64,000 nt of DNA from Sipunculus nudus (taxonomy: Eukaryota > Annelida > Sipuncula > Golfingiida > Sipunculidae), in contig CM049308.1 of NCBI GenBank assembly GCA_026874595.1, forward strand, positions 23,338,367 to 23,402,366. Direction: 5' to 3'. A model generated the notes under the pieces. The model did no database searches and had not been told where the DNA came from. It was given only the letters and a program-made list of their open reading frames with translations. Positions 36,001 through 46,820 of this stretch are shown one piece after another. The position numbers and the translations under genes were made by a program. Numbering within the stretch: the first letter of the stretch is position 1; the number at the start of each line of letters is the position of its first letter.

Positions 36001-37039
36001 ACAGCAGTTTACATATATAACTGTAAAATGCAATTTAATCCAACATAATGCAATTATCAATCTGGACATCTATAAATTTGGCTATAAATAAGAAGAGTGT
36101 ACAGGGTAGTATGTTCTAGGAACAGATGTGTAAGCTTCATGTACCAGTCTATAGTCCGTTTCATCCCCTCATGTCCACCTGTATTTTGCTATGAAAATTT
36201 TTATTAGGTACATTTCAAGGGAAACAATTATAGTGTAGAGGAGAGGATTACAGAACCTAATTTTCAACTAGGTAAATAAATTCCAACCTTATGCCATATT
36301 TGAGTAACAGAATTTTCTGAAAATATGAGAAATCAGTCTACATTTTACAACATATCAGACCCACTTATGGCAGTCAAGGTCACTTGTCACATGCAAAAAC
36401 AGCCTCAAATGACAGCTGCTGATTGGATAATCTCATGTAAACACTCTAAAAAATATAACCAGCTAAAACAAAGATGGCTACTTATGGAGGGACACACAAT
36501 ATCTGCCAGATCATGATAAAGAGACTAAAATGTTGTGAAACATGAACGGGGGATTTATTGTAAGATTCTAAACTGCCATATTAGGTTGTCACTTCCATTT
36601 GTTGTTTACTTGGAAAATATTGGAAAATATATACTCTTAAGTAAATCATCTACAAAAAACAGGTGGACAGCAGGTGGTGAAATGGACTATAGATATCTCG
36701 AGAGACAAATTTTAGCTTGTCTACATGTGAACATGGATTTCAGTTGCCGAATGTATATAAAATACAACTTGCATGGATGACTTAAATCTGGTTCAGTACT
36801 GCCATTTTGGACTCAGATGCATAGGTAACAATAAATAATACAGTGCCCTTTACCATTTTTAAAGGTCATAAAAAAGTCATGAAACTCTGCATAATCTTTT
36901 GGAAGTGAATGAGTGCTCAATGGGAGGAACATTTTTCACGGAAGGTTGATCACTAGTTCAAACAAACTGGAAAATTGATATCAGCTAGGGTCTTTGACAT
37001 TTATATTTGTGTTAGTATGACAGGCTATATTATAACTCA
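33028..37039. other. AT-rich non-coding stretch
   Basis: No supportable gene over 4 kb. Minor items are a poly(A) run at 33120-33132 and a (CA)n run at about 34621-34637. The frames at 36325-36516 and 36535-36780 lack recognisable domains. A CCAAT-type ATTGG and an AAGATGGC word near 36420-36480 could suggest a promoter, but the evidence is weak. Confidence 0.5.
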
Positions 37040-37320
37040 AACTATTTTCTGTGGTCTAAGTGTAGAGCACAGGACTCAAAGCTGAGAGATCATGAGTTCA
37101 AAACTCAGCCAAGTAGCAGGAAATTTTTTCATGGTTGGCCATGGCCATAATCAAGGGTGAGTGCTCTGCAGGCTCAAGAGAAGGTTGTGCCCTACTAACT
37201 CAAAACCAAGTGCAAATTTAGCTGGTTCCTCTGCTTTGACCTAGCAGTGTTGATTACAGGACCTACAGGTGAGGTGCAATAGTTACCAGGCCTGGGTGAC
37301 ACCAGGACATAAATAAAATG
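37040..37320 (+). mobile_element. degenerate tRNA-derived SINE
   Basis: A tRNA-like head carries an A-box-like TAAGTGTAGAGCAC and a B-box-like GAGTTCAAAACTC (37094-37106) at normal tRNA spacing. A non-tRNA body follows, and an AAATAAAATG stretch (37311-37320) may be the tail. No cloverleaf with intact arms can be drawn, so it is not a tRNA gene. The right end could extend to about 37395. Confidence 0.45.
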
Positions 37321-38219
37321 AAGTTGCACTTAATTCTGGCCTCACATGCAGCCATAACTAAAGTTGCACATAATAAAACTTCTCAAATTAAGCCTGTAGC
37401 CCTATGTATGTGTAGCACCCCCATGTATGTATATCCTGAGATCCAGGAACCTTTATTGTAACATGTTGGATATAAAATGATATAATAATTTACAATATAT
37501 ATGTGGGGATCTTCTTTCCCATTCAATTTACAGCTCCATTGACAAGGCACAAACTTAAATTTTTTTTAATTTCCTTTTTTATCTTAAGTTTGTAAAATTT
37601 TATTTTTTTTCTTTTCCTTTTTAATTTTAATTTCTTATAAATAACCTGTTCTTTCTTTTTTCAACAAACCTTAATTTCCAATGATAAAAATGGCTGTCTT
37701 TTGCTTAGTGTTCGCTTACAGTGTATATGTCACCACAAGGGATAAAAAGACAAAGTTAGCTGAGCAAAACCTTCACAAACTAAAGGTCTGATCTGGGACC
37801 GACACTCTTGGGAATTTCAACCCCAAGTCTCTCTTTGGCCCTTAGACATTTGGCCCAGAATCACCTATAGAGTTAAGGATCCTGAATATTTTAAACACTT
37901 CAGGGATGTCATTTGTCTGAGTAACACTATAACTTGTTATTCCAGCAGTTTGGTGTGAACCCTTGACCTTTTGGCTATGAATATTCAGTGACTTGCCTGA
38001 TCTTGGAAATGACCCTGTAGTTATTGTCACTGTTTTGGCCAACAATTATAGATGAACTAATGTTTTATGTAAAAAAGAAGGAATTGATATGGAATGAAAA
38101 AGAACTGTTGACCCAAACACCTGATGGAATACTGTTTGGTAGAAAAGGCATGAGTTTCTTTTAACAATTACCTATTGTTAATCAGAAGTCACCATGCACT
38201 GTGAAAAATCCAACCGACG
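37321..38219. other. AT-rich non-coding stretch, nothing specific seen
   Basis: It contains T-rich runs at 37560-37660. The minus frame at 37842-38045 is unsupported. Confidence 0.55.
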
Positions 38220-40946
38220 TAAATCTGGTAGTTGTCCATATTAGAGAGCTAGCAAGGTTACTTAGGTGAATCTGGTATGTTAGAGTTTCCCATATTTGAG
38301 CGGTTGCTGAGGTGAATCTGGGATGTTAGTGTTGCTCATATTAGAGGGGTTATTTAGGTGAATCTGGTATGTGTCAGAGTTGTCCATATTAGAGGGGTTA
38401 TTTAGGTGAATCTGGTATGTTAGTGTTGCTCAAATGAGAGGGGTTATTTATTAGAGGGGTTATTTAGGTGAATCTGGGATGTTAGTGTTGCTCATATTAG
38501 AGGGGTTATTTAGGTGAATCCAGTATTTTAATGTTGCTCATATTAAAGGGGTTATTTAGGTGAATCTGGTATGTTAGTATTGCTCATATTAGAGGGGTTA
38601 TTTAGGTGAATCTGGTATCTTAGTATTGCTCATATTAAAGGGGTTATTTAGGTGAATCTGGTATATGTTAGTGTTGCTCATATTAGAGGGGTTATTTAGG
38701 TGAATCTGGCATGTTAGTGTTGCTCATATTAAAGGGGTTATTTAGGTGAATCTGGTATGTTAGTGTTGCTCATATTAGAGGGGTTATTTAGGTGAATCTG
38801 GTATGTTAGTGTTGCTCATATAAGAGGGGTATTTTAGGTGAATCTGTTATGTTAGTGTTGCTCATATTAGAGGGGTTATTTAGGTGAATCTAGTATGTTA
38901 GTGTTGCTGACATTAGAGGGTTTACTTAGGTGAATCTGGTATATGTTAGAGTTGTCCATATTAGAGGGGTTGTTTAGGTGAATCTCGGATGTAAGTGTTG
39001 CTCATATAAGAGGGGTTATTTAGGTGAATCTCGTATGTTAGTGTTGCTCATATTAGAGGGATTATTTAGGTGAATCTGGTTTATGTTAGTGTTGCTCATA
39101 TTAGAGGGGTTATTTAGGTGAATCTGGTATGTTAGTGTTGCTCATATTAGAGGGGTTATTTAGGTGAATCTGGAATGTTAGTATTGCTCATATTAGAGGG
39201 GTTATTTAGGTGATTCTGGTATGTTAGTGTTGCTCATATTAAAGGGGTTATTTAGGTGAATCTGGTATGTTAGTGTTGCTCATATTAGAGGCGTTATTTA
39301 GCTGAATCTGGTATGTTAGTGTTGCTCATATTAGAGGGGTTATTTAGGTGAATCTGGTATTTAGTGTTGCTCATATTAAAGGGTTATTTAGGTGAATCTG
39401 GTATGTTAGTGTTGCTCATATTAGAGGGGTTATTTAAGTGAATCTGGTATGTTAGTGTTGCTCATATAAGAGGGGTATTTTAGGTGAATCTGTTATGTTA
39501 GTGTTGCTCATATTAGAGGGGTTATTTAGGTGAATCTAGTATGTTAGTGTTGCTGACATTAGAGGGTTTACTAAGGTGAATCTGGTATATGTTAGAGTTG
39601 TCCATATTAGAGGGGTTGTTTAGGTGAATCTGGGATGTTATTGTTGCTTATATAAGAGGGGTTATTTAGGTGAATCTGGCATGTTAGTGTTGCTCATATT
39701 AGAGGGATTATTTAGGTGAATCTGGTATATGTAAGTGTTGCTAATATTAGAGGGGTTATTTAGGTGAATCGGGTATGTTAGTGTTGCTCATATTAGAGGG
39801 GTTATTTAGGTGAATCTGGAATTTTAGTATTGCTCATATTAGAGGGGTTATTTAGGTGATTCTGGTATGTTAGTGTTGCTCATATATAAGGGGTTATTTA
39901 GGTGAATCTGGTATGTTAGTGTTGCTCATATTAGAGGGGTTATTTAGCTGAATCTGGTATGTTAGTGTTGCTCATTATAGAGGGGTTATTTAGGTGAATC
40001 TGGTATGTTAGTGTTGCTCATATTAAAGGGTTATTTAGGTGAATCTGGTATGTAAGTGTTGCTCATATTAGAGGGGTTATTCAGGTGAATCTGGTATATG
40101 TTAATGTTGCTCATATTAGTGGGGTTATTTAGGTGAATTTGGTGTGTAAGTGTTGCTCATATTAGAGGGGTTGTTTAGGTGAATCTAGTATGCTAGTGTT
40201 GCTCATATTAGAGGGGTTATTTAGGCGAATCTGGTATGTTTGTGTTGCTCATATTAGAGGGGTTATTTAGGTAAATCTAGTATGTTAGTGTTGCTCATAT
40301 TAGAGAGGTTACTTTGGTGAATCTGGTATGTTAGTGTTGCTAATATTAGAGGGGTTATTTAGGTGAATCTGGTATGTTAGTGTTGCTCATATTAGAGGGG
40401 TTATTTAGGTGAATCTAGTATGTTAGTGTTGCTCATATTAGAGAGGTTACTTTGGTGAATCTGGTATGTTAGTGTTGTTCATATTAGAGGGGTTATTTAG
40501 GTAAATCTAGTATGTTAGTGTTGCTCATATTAGAGGGGTTATTTAGGTAAATCTAGTATGTTAGTGTTGCTCATATTAGAGGGGTTATTTAGGCGAATCT
40601 GGTATGTCTGTGTTGCTCATATTAGAGGGGTTATTTAGGTAAATCTAGTATGTTAGTGTTGCTCATATTAGAGAGGTTACTTTGGTGAATCTGGTATGTT
40701 AGTGTTGCTAATATTAGAGGGGTTATTTAGGTGAATCTGGTATGTTAGTGTTGCTCATATTAGAGGGATTATTTAGGTGAATCTAGTATGTTAGTGTTGC
40801 TTATATTAGAGGGGTTATTTAGGTGAATCTGGTATGTTAGTGTTGCTCATATTAGAGGGGTTATTTAGGTGAATCTAGTATGTTAGTGTTGCTCATATTA
40901 GAGAGGTTACTTTGGTGAATCTAGTATGTTAGTGTTGTTCATATTA
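38220..40946. repeat. 46-bp minisatellite, about 59 units, with higher-order repeats
   Basis: The unit contains TTAGAGGGGTTATTTAGG, then TGAATCTGGTATGTTAGTG, then TTGCTCATA, and fills about 2.7 kb. Variant units recur in blocks. A series starting CTCATATAAGAGGGG at 38815 is repeated at 39461, 646 bp or 14 units later. Another variant (GAGAGGTTACTTTGG) recurs near 40302 and 40672, 8 units apart. Units are 42-50 bp with TATG insertions. No long frame crosses the block. It is not a CRISPR array, because there are no distinct spacers. Confidence 0.95.
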
Positions 40947-43341
40947 CAAAGATAACTAAAATGGGAATTTACATTGATTTCTTTTAAACAGATTTGTTTC
41001 CCTTGATCTATATACAAATGACTTCATAACAATTTAAAGAAGAACTTACAATCTCACCAAATGTACTAAATCTGATGTGTTACTGTAAGATCTAGTTAAA
41101 TAAAGAAACACTGTTCCTCCACAGCTTCTAATGATTTTCTCACAGTATTTTCCCACGTAACACAGAAGATCTTGACAGTTTACTGGAGCAGTAGAAATGT
41201 TATTCTCTTGTGTATACAGTAATATAGCACAGAGTACACTGAGTGTTTTTCAGAACTATTTCCCTGGGCACAAGCACTTGTCTGGTGCTTTTGGATTGAT
41301 CAGGCAGCTGTATCATATGTCTGAAGCAGTATTTTTTTTCATGGTTTGCGGTCTTGGAAAGAAAAGGCAGTGTGCAATCAATTTATTTGTATGTATATCT
41401 TTATGGATGTCCCACTATTATGTTTTAATGAATGTTTGTTTGAAACTAGTCAAAAGATCATTAGATTCAAGTTGAAAAGTTGTGATTTTCATCTTTGTGT
41501 GAAAAAAAGAAATATATAACATATTTACAAAATAATTATTTATATTTTCAAAATTGATACTAATTGGGGTAAATATCATCCTTACTAGCATTTCATTCAT
41601 GTACACAGAATTCTGAAGAGCTCATTCTTTTTAAAGAACCTTATACACAGAGACATGAGTAACCTAAGCTAATAATTGTAACAAGCAGCTCACACAGCTA
41701 ATCTGAGGTGACACCCTTATCATGTCAGGGGCGGGTGGAAGGCAAGCGGAAAACTTTAGTTTGTGCAGTCTTAGACAATACAGTACATGTCTTCTTGGTG
41801 CCATTAAAGAAATTACCTACTTTCTTCCCCTTCGTACATGTTTGTTACCCAGATCTGTCACCTCAGCAGTGACAAGTTGGTCCAATTATCAATCGTACTT
41901 GTCGCTATTTTTTTCAGTTGTATAAGATGTAACTAAGCTGGGAATCATGCTGACCTTTCTGTAGTTTTCAGTGAGCAGAACCCTTTGTACATGCCCTTTA
42001 GTGCAGATCAAATGTGTGTCTTTTTATGTTTTCACAAACAATTACTGTTTTTTTAACCTGAATCTTTACAAACTGTCAGATCGTTAATTTGCAAAGAACC
42101 TGAAGGGTGGACACAATCAAGTAGTTCACCATTTGTCTTGGAAATTGATTAGGATTATCAGGTCATTTGGGGATAATGTGAGAGCAATGATGGTTAGGCA
42201 CTGGCTAACTGCTTGGATTCAATTGGTGAACCTTAAATTGGTTGGGTCACCAGTATCTTCAACCTCTAGATAATTTTCTAAATATATTTAAGATATTTCC
42301 ATATTTGTTTATCATACCTTGAATTAGGATCTGCACAATACTTTGTTTTTCAAGCAAATTGATATTCCACTTTTCCTGATACATTTTACTTAAAAAAGTC
42401 AATGGTCAATTCTCATGACTTTGTTAAGAATTCAAATCATACAGGTCTTCTTTCTTTGCATGACCATAAAAGATAGCACAGTGACCTGGTGACTCACAGC
42501 ACTTGGCTGCATGTTCAAGCATTGACAATGAAGGTAATGTTAGGTTCTGGAGGGGGAGAGGGCTTAAACATTGGTTTAAAACCCTCAAAAAAGGGTCATG
42601 GTGGCTCAGAGACCTGGGTCCCACTCTGGATCCGCTACTGGATTCTAGAGTGATGACATTTAACTGGGAATACCTGAGTTCAAACAGACTGTTTGCTCCT
42701 GTGTTGATTCTCACACATACACATGGAGATTTAGCACAGTTTTATTTTGTTTAATCTCACAAAAACAATCCAGTCTTTAGAAATATAAATATCAAAACAA
42801 CAAAGCACAATTAAGTCTCAGGTGTGGCATCAGTGGCTGTTTTTTAGTGATCAGTGATATGGTAGTTACAGCTGAGACTAGGTGAAGTAATACTGATATG
42901 CCAAAAATGAGTGGAAAACTTAACATATAGACTGGAAACTAGAGAATGCCTCCGTCATGTCTGTTTCATTTTCTTAAGAAATGACAATCTTGGTTTAAGC
43001 TGGAACATACATAGTTTTGACATTAATGATTAACATTCAAGTTTTTTTTATCCTTTCCAGTAAAATTTATGGATTAAATATTTTGTAATTTTTTTATGTC
43101 ATATTTTTTTTAGGCCTGTTTATCAGTTTGCACTTCATGTCAACACAGCTGCAGTACATGTCAGATTAATGAGAAGAAACAAAAACCTTGTTCTTATATA
43201 TATATAATGTCAGTCTTAATAGTTATCTGTCAGAATTGAACTTGTAGAAAGCAAAATATTTGTGATTTAATTTACTCATATCTCCTCATGGGGTCTGCAT
43301 ACATTTTGCTGTCAGTGACCTGACTGTCACTGGTTCAGGTC
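40947..43341. other. AT-rich non-coding stretch
   Basis: No supportable gene. The frame at 41197-41475 (+) is Phe/Leu/Cys-rich and without domain. Around 42519-42648 a fragment shares CCCTCAAAAAAGGGTCATGG- and GGATCCGCTACTG-type words with the hAT-like MITE at 21385, in roughly the opposite sense. It explains the two frames at 42424-42754. Confidence 0.5.
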
Positions 43342-43608
43342 GAAATAGGGGACCTGGACAGCTGAGTGGTAAAACACTCCGCTTTCTCTGCTGGTGACCA
43401 GGGTTCAATTCCTGGCATGGCTATGAGAGTGGGTTGTAGTTGCCCGTCCAAGGTTGGTGGTTTTCTCTGGGTATTCGGGTTTCCTCCACCCTTAAGTACC
43501 GAGCGCAAACATCCGAGCCATGGAGTGTGCCTTGTATTAGTTTTTATAACTAGTTGTACAATCCATGTAAAATAAATAAAGTTTATAAAAAAAATAAAGA
43601 AATATGGG
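43342..43608 (+). mobile_element. tRNA-derived SINE with conserved central domain
   Basis: The head holds A-box AGCTGAGTGG and B-box GGTTCAATTCC (43402-43412) of a Pol III promoter. The body contains a TTTCTCTGGGTATTCGGGTT and CCTCCAC block (43461-43489) of the kind shared by several metazoan SINE families. The tail is AAATAAATAAAG plus an A-rich run. GAAATAGGGG (43342-43351) and GAAATATGGG (43599-43608) fit a 10-bp target duplication with one mismatch. The 69-codon frame here is not a gene. Confidence 0.8.
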
Positions 43609-45042
43609 TATACTGCTAGTATATGGACATTCAGTTTGTGTGATCACCTGATGACAGTATATGTTATGTTGCATATTCATAGATATCAAGTTTTAAGTTG
43701 TTCTAGCTGTGGACTGGTTTAAGTAAGTCTAGGTATTACAGGAAGTCCAGGTTTGTCTGTGGACCACAAGACCAGACATGTATTGTCAGGATTCACTCAT
43801 TAATTAAGCTTACAGGTACACAATCTGTATTCCTTTAAAAGATGAAGCCCCTGATGGTATGCACATGGTTATGAAACTAATTGATTCTCTGGACATTACA
43901 GGCAATACTCTCCTTTCTTATTACAAATTGACACTTAGTCTTATTCACAGTATCTTTATAAAATAGTTTGATATATCCACATCTGCTGGGATTATAATTA
44001 TACTGGATCATTGATATGGAGATCAGTCTCCAAGATCTACCATGGTATGAACTCTTTAATTAAAGCTCATGGTTTCGCCTACCCTGACCAGCCCATCTAA
44101 GGTTTCTTTTATAGTTGGCAATTCTCTTGTGAGCTGCCTATAAGTTCATTCACCAGCTATCACCTGATTACCTCAGTACATTGGCAGTGACATTTAGGGG
44201 TCATTTAGTGAAACTCAGAGAGAGATACTCTTACTAAAAATCCTTAAAATATGTTAAAAATTTGTAAACAAATGACAAAAATGAAATGATAGTTATACAT
44301 TGCACTGCAAGGAAGAGCAGTATATGCCAGTTTAATCTTGAAGAATTCTTTCAAACACAAACACTAGATGGCGCTGAGGGGCAATGATGGTATTACTTAT
44401 ATTGATAGTCAGGTATGATACTGAATACCAATTTCAGCATGCAGGGAAAACATACAGCAAGCCTTGGATCTACTGGTACATTTGTGTTCTTATCTAAGTC
44501 TGTATGTAGAAACATCAGCACAAATCAAAAAGGAATTATATTGGACCTCTTCACAGTAACCTTAAGTATATATAGTTAAACAAAAAAGATTAAATACCAC
44601 TCTACTGGTTCATTGATAAAGCTACTGGATTTACTTGAATTTTTTTTTCTTTTTATTATCCTGAGGAAACCATCCTCATATTTATATACAAAATGAAGCA
44701 AAAGTTTCTCAAATTTCTGTGGGGTTTCTTTTGGGATGTATCTGAGTTTGTATCCCCGGTGTTATCCTGAGCCAGCAATACCATAAATTCTCTATTATAA
44801 GCCAAACCAAAACTTTTCATTTTCTGTCCTCGATGTACAGAGTAAAAGAAGCCCTGGTTTTAACCCACTGGTGTATCACTGTTTCCTCCTGAACAAATTA
44901 ACTGTGCTTATTGCACAATCTGTCATCTTCAGTCTAGTAGATACCTATGTCCCTGATTAGGCTGGAGTGCATTTGATATCAGAAAGCTTCATTCTGTGAA
45001 AATCATACACATTTATTTTACAACTTTTGGAGAAAAACTTCC
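43609..45042. other. AT-rich non-coding stretch with one CTCF-like motif
   Basis: No supportable gene. The only notable word is the CTCF-like motif at 44360-44376. Confidence 0.5.
44360..44376 (+). promoter_or_regulatory. CTCF-like motif
   Basis: ACACTAGATGGCGCTG matches the CTCF consensus CCASYAGRKGGCRS at 13 of 14 positions. It stands in AT-rich DNA outside the H-family repeats. A single motif match is weak evidence for binding. Confidence 0.4.
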
Positions 45043-45643
45043 TTTATAGCGAACCTGTGAGCTAATGCGATGGTGTGGCGTTGTCCGGCATCTGTCATCC
45101 GTACGTTAACACATTCCATCTAAAAAACGACAGGCACTAGCATCATAAAATTTTATGCAAAAAATTAGCAATCTGGAAAACTATATTGGATTTTGCTTAT
45201 TTTTGGCTAACTGCATTTTCTTAGATTTTAAAGAGAAAAAGCTAAAAAAAACTTAAAAAATCTTCTCCTCCAAAACAGTCCAGCCAAATTGTTCAATATT
45301 TCACAGAAATAATCTCTGTACCATCTTTCTCAAGTTTGTTTGAATGGTTTCAGTTCGATGATATTTGGTTGAGTTACAGGAAGCTGAACTTAGTCATCTG
45401 TCATCTGCATCGGCCTTTTTTTGTACAAGGGTCATCAGTGCATGTATCGATCATACTGAGGGCTACAAAGAATTTCTTCTCTAAAACCATTTAGCCAAAT
45501 TGTTTCATATCACACAGAAGTTTGTTCAATTGGTCTCAGTTCAGTGACTTTTGGCTGAGTTATGGGAAGCTGAATTTAGTCATATGCTATAACAGCCCAT
45601 TTTAGCTCAGTGGCTACAAAGATCTTCTGCTTAAAAACCACTG
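45043..45643 (+). repeat. left part of a diverged tandem array interrupted at 45644
   Basis: The head has GGTGTGGCGTTGTCCGGCATC and a GTCATCCGTACGTTAAC word like the heads of the H families. Units of roughly 180-200 bp follow with AGCCAAATTGTT, TTCAGTGACTTTTGGCTGAG and GGAAGCTGAA words. The array resumes at 49839, showing that the 4.2 kb element between was inserted into it. Confidence 0.6.
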
Positions 45644-45663
45644 CCCTTACCAAAATGGAAAGT

Positions 45664-45965
45664 ACTCACATATATGTGCCTTATATGTCCCTTATAAGGG
45701 CCTTATATGTCCCTTATAAGGGACATATATTTCCCATATAAATGCTATGTATGTGAGTTATATGTATATTGCAGCTATATGTTTAGTCAGGCATTGTTAT
45801 ATGTGAGTTATGAGGGAGTTGTATGTTTGTTATAAGGGAGTTGCACATGAGGCCATTCTGTACAGTTCATTTATATGTGACTTGTATGGGAGATATAAGG
45901 GAGTTGAATGTGAAGGGGTTCTGTATATGTCAGTTATATGTCAGTTATATGTCAGTTATAAGTTT
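45664..45965. repeat. left satellite of TTATAAGG/CATATATG palindromes
   Basis: Short words (CCTTATATGTCCCTTATAAG, GTTATATGTCA) repeat every 9-18 bp. Frames across it translate to YVSYMSVI-type repeats and are not genes. Confidence 0.8.
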
Positions 45966-46649
45966 ATATACTGTGAGCTTACTGTTCTATAAGATAGGAC
46001 TTAGACATTTTCCAAGGGAACACAAATGCTGCAGAAACTTCTAAGTCCCAGCTCCATTATGGTTTTAAGAAAATAAATTATAATTGAATAATAAATACTG
46101 AAGAAGTATGTTAAAATGGGTATCAAAATAACCAGCTTCCTCAGAACTTTATGTATATTAGAAAAATAATACTATAAGTAATTTTTTTTTCATCTGATTT
46201 ATACATTAAGAGGTGTAAACTATAGTAGTCATGCATGCAGTAAAACATCATTTACTCAAAACACAATACAAAAAAATAATTTGACTATATTTCACATTGG
46301 TTATAATTTGTGCCCTTGATAATTATAAGAAAAAATAATTCTTTTGGAATGTAGTGTATAAACAAACACTACAGCATCTAATTGCAATTGATAACTACTT
46401 CATAAATACAGAACAAAGGGTATTGATGTAGTGTGCCACTGACCAATCATGGGAATACATAGGCATTAACCTAATATCATATTGGTTTTAGAAACAGCTA
46501 AACACCCACACATTCCAGCTGTAAAAGATTGCCATTGAAAATCAACAGCATTGATAAAAGCATAGGTACTTAAAAAAATAAGTATCTGCATTTTTATTGT
46601 GACAATAACCAGCATTCTAATCAGTAAATTTCACAAGTATATGTAACTT

Positions 46650-46665
46650 CCCCCCCCCCCCCCCA
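46650..46665. repeat. C homopolymer
   Basis: A run of about 15 C residues upstream of the promoter-like region at 46670-46850. Confidence 0.9.
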
Positions 46666-46739
46666 GCAGACAAGCTTGCTGTACAAGCTCTCTCTACAAT
46701 GGACCTTTGACCTTACTGTACCCTGCCCTGGAATAGTGG

Positions 46740-46820
46740 TGACGTCACATGAATACTGTACAAGCTGTGCAAGCTGTGCACAACAAAGGCATGCAGAGTC
46801 AGTTTACATCTGAATGATAA
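46740..46820 (+). promoter_or_regulatory. promoter-like region with CRE and ETS motifs
   Basis: TGACGTCA, a perfect CREB/ATF site, is at 46740-46747. ACATCCGGT, the reverse of an ETS-type ACCGGATGT, lies near 46820. The region is less AT-rich than its surroundings and sits 100-180 bp before a strong splice donor. CRE and ETS sites close to a TATA-less start are typical of housekeeping promoters. The start site itself is not known. Confidence 0.5.

Noticed and set aside
36325-36520. Promoter with CCAAT and YY1-like words
   Set aside because: The words are short and common, with no CpG enrichment, no downstream exon and no poly(A) signal in consistent order.
38220-40946. Regular 46-bp repetition that might suggest a CRISPR array
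   Set aside because: There are no constant repeats alternating with unique spacers. The whole unit repeats, and the context is an animal genome.
43352-43425. tRNA gene
   Set aside because: A and B boxes are present, but the acceptor and anticodon arms do not pair and a SINE body and tail follow. It is a SINE head.
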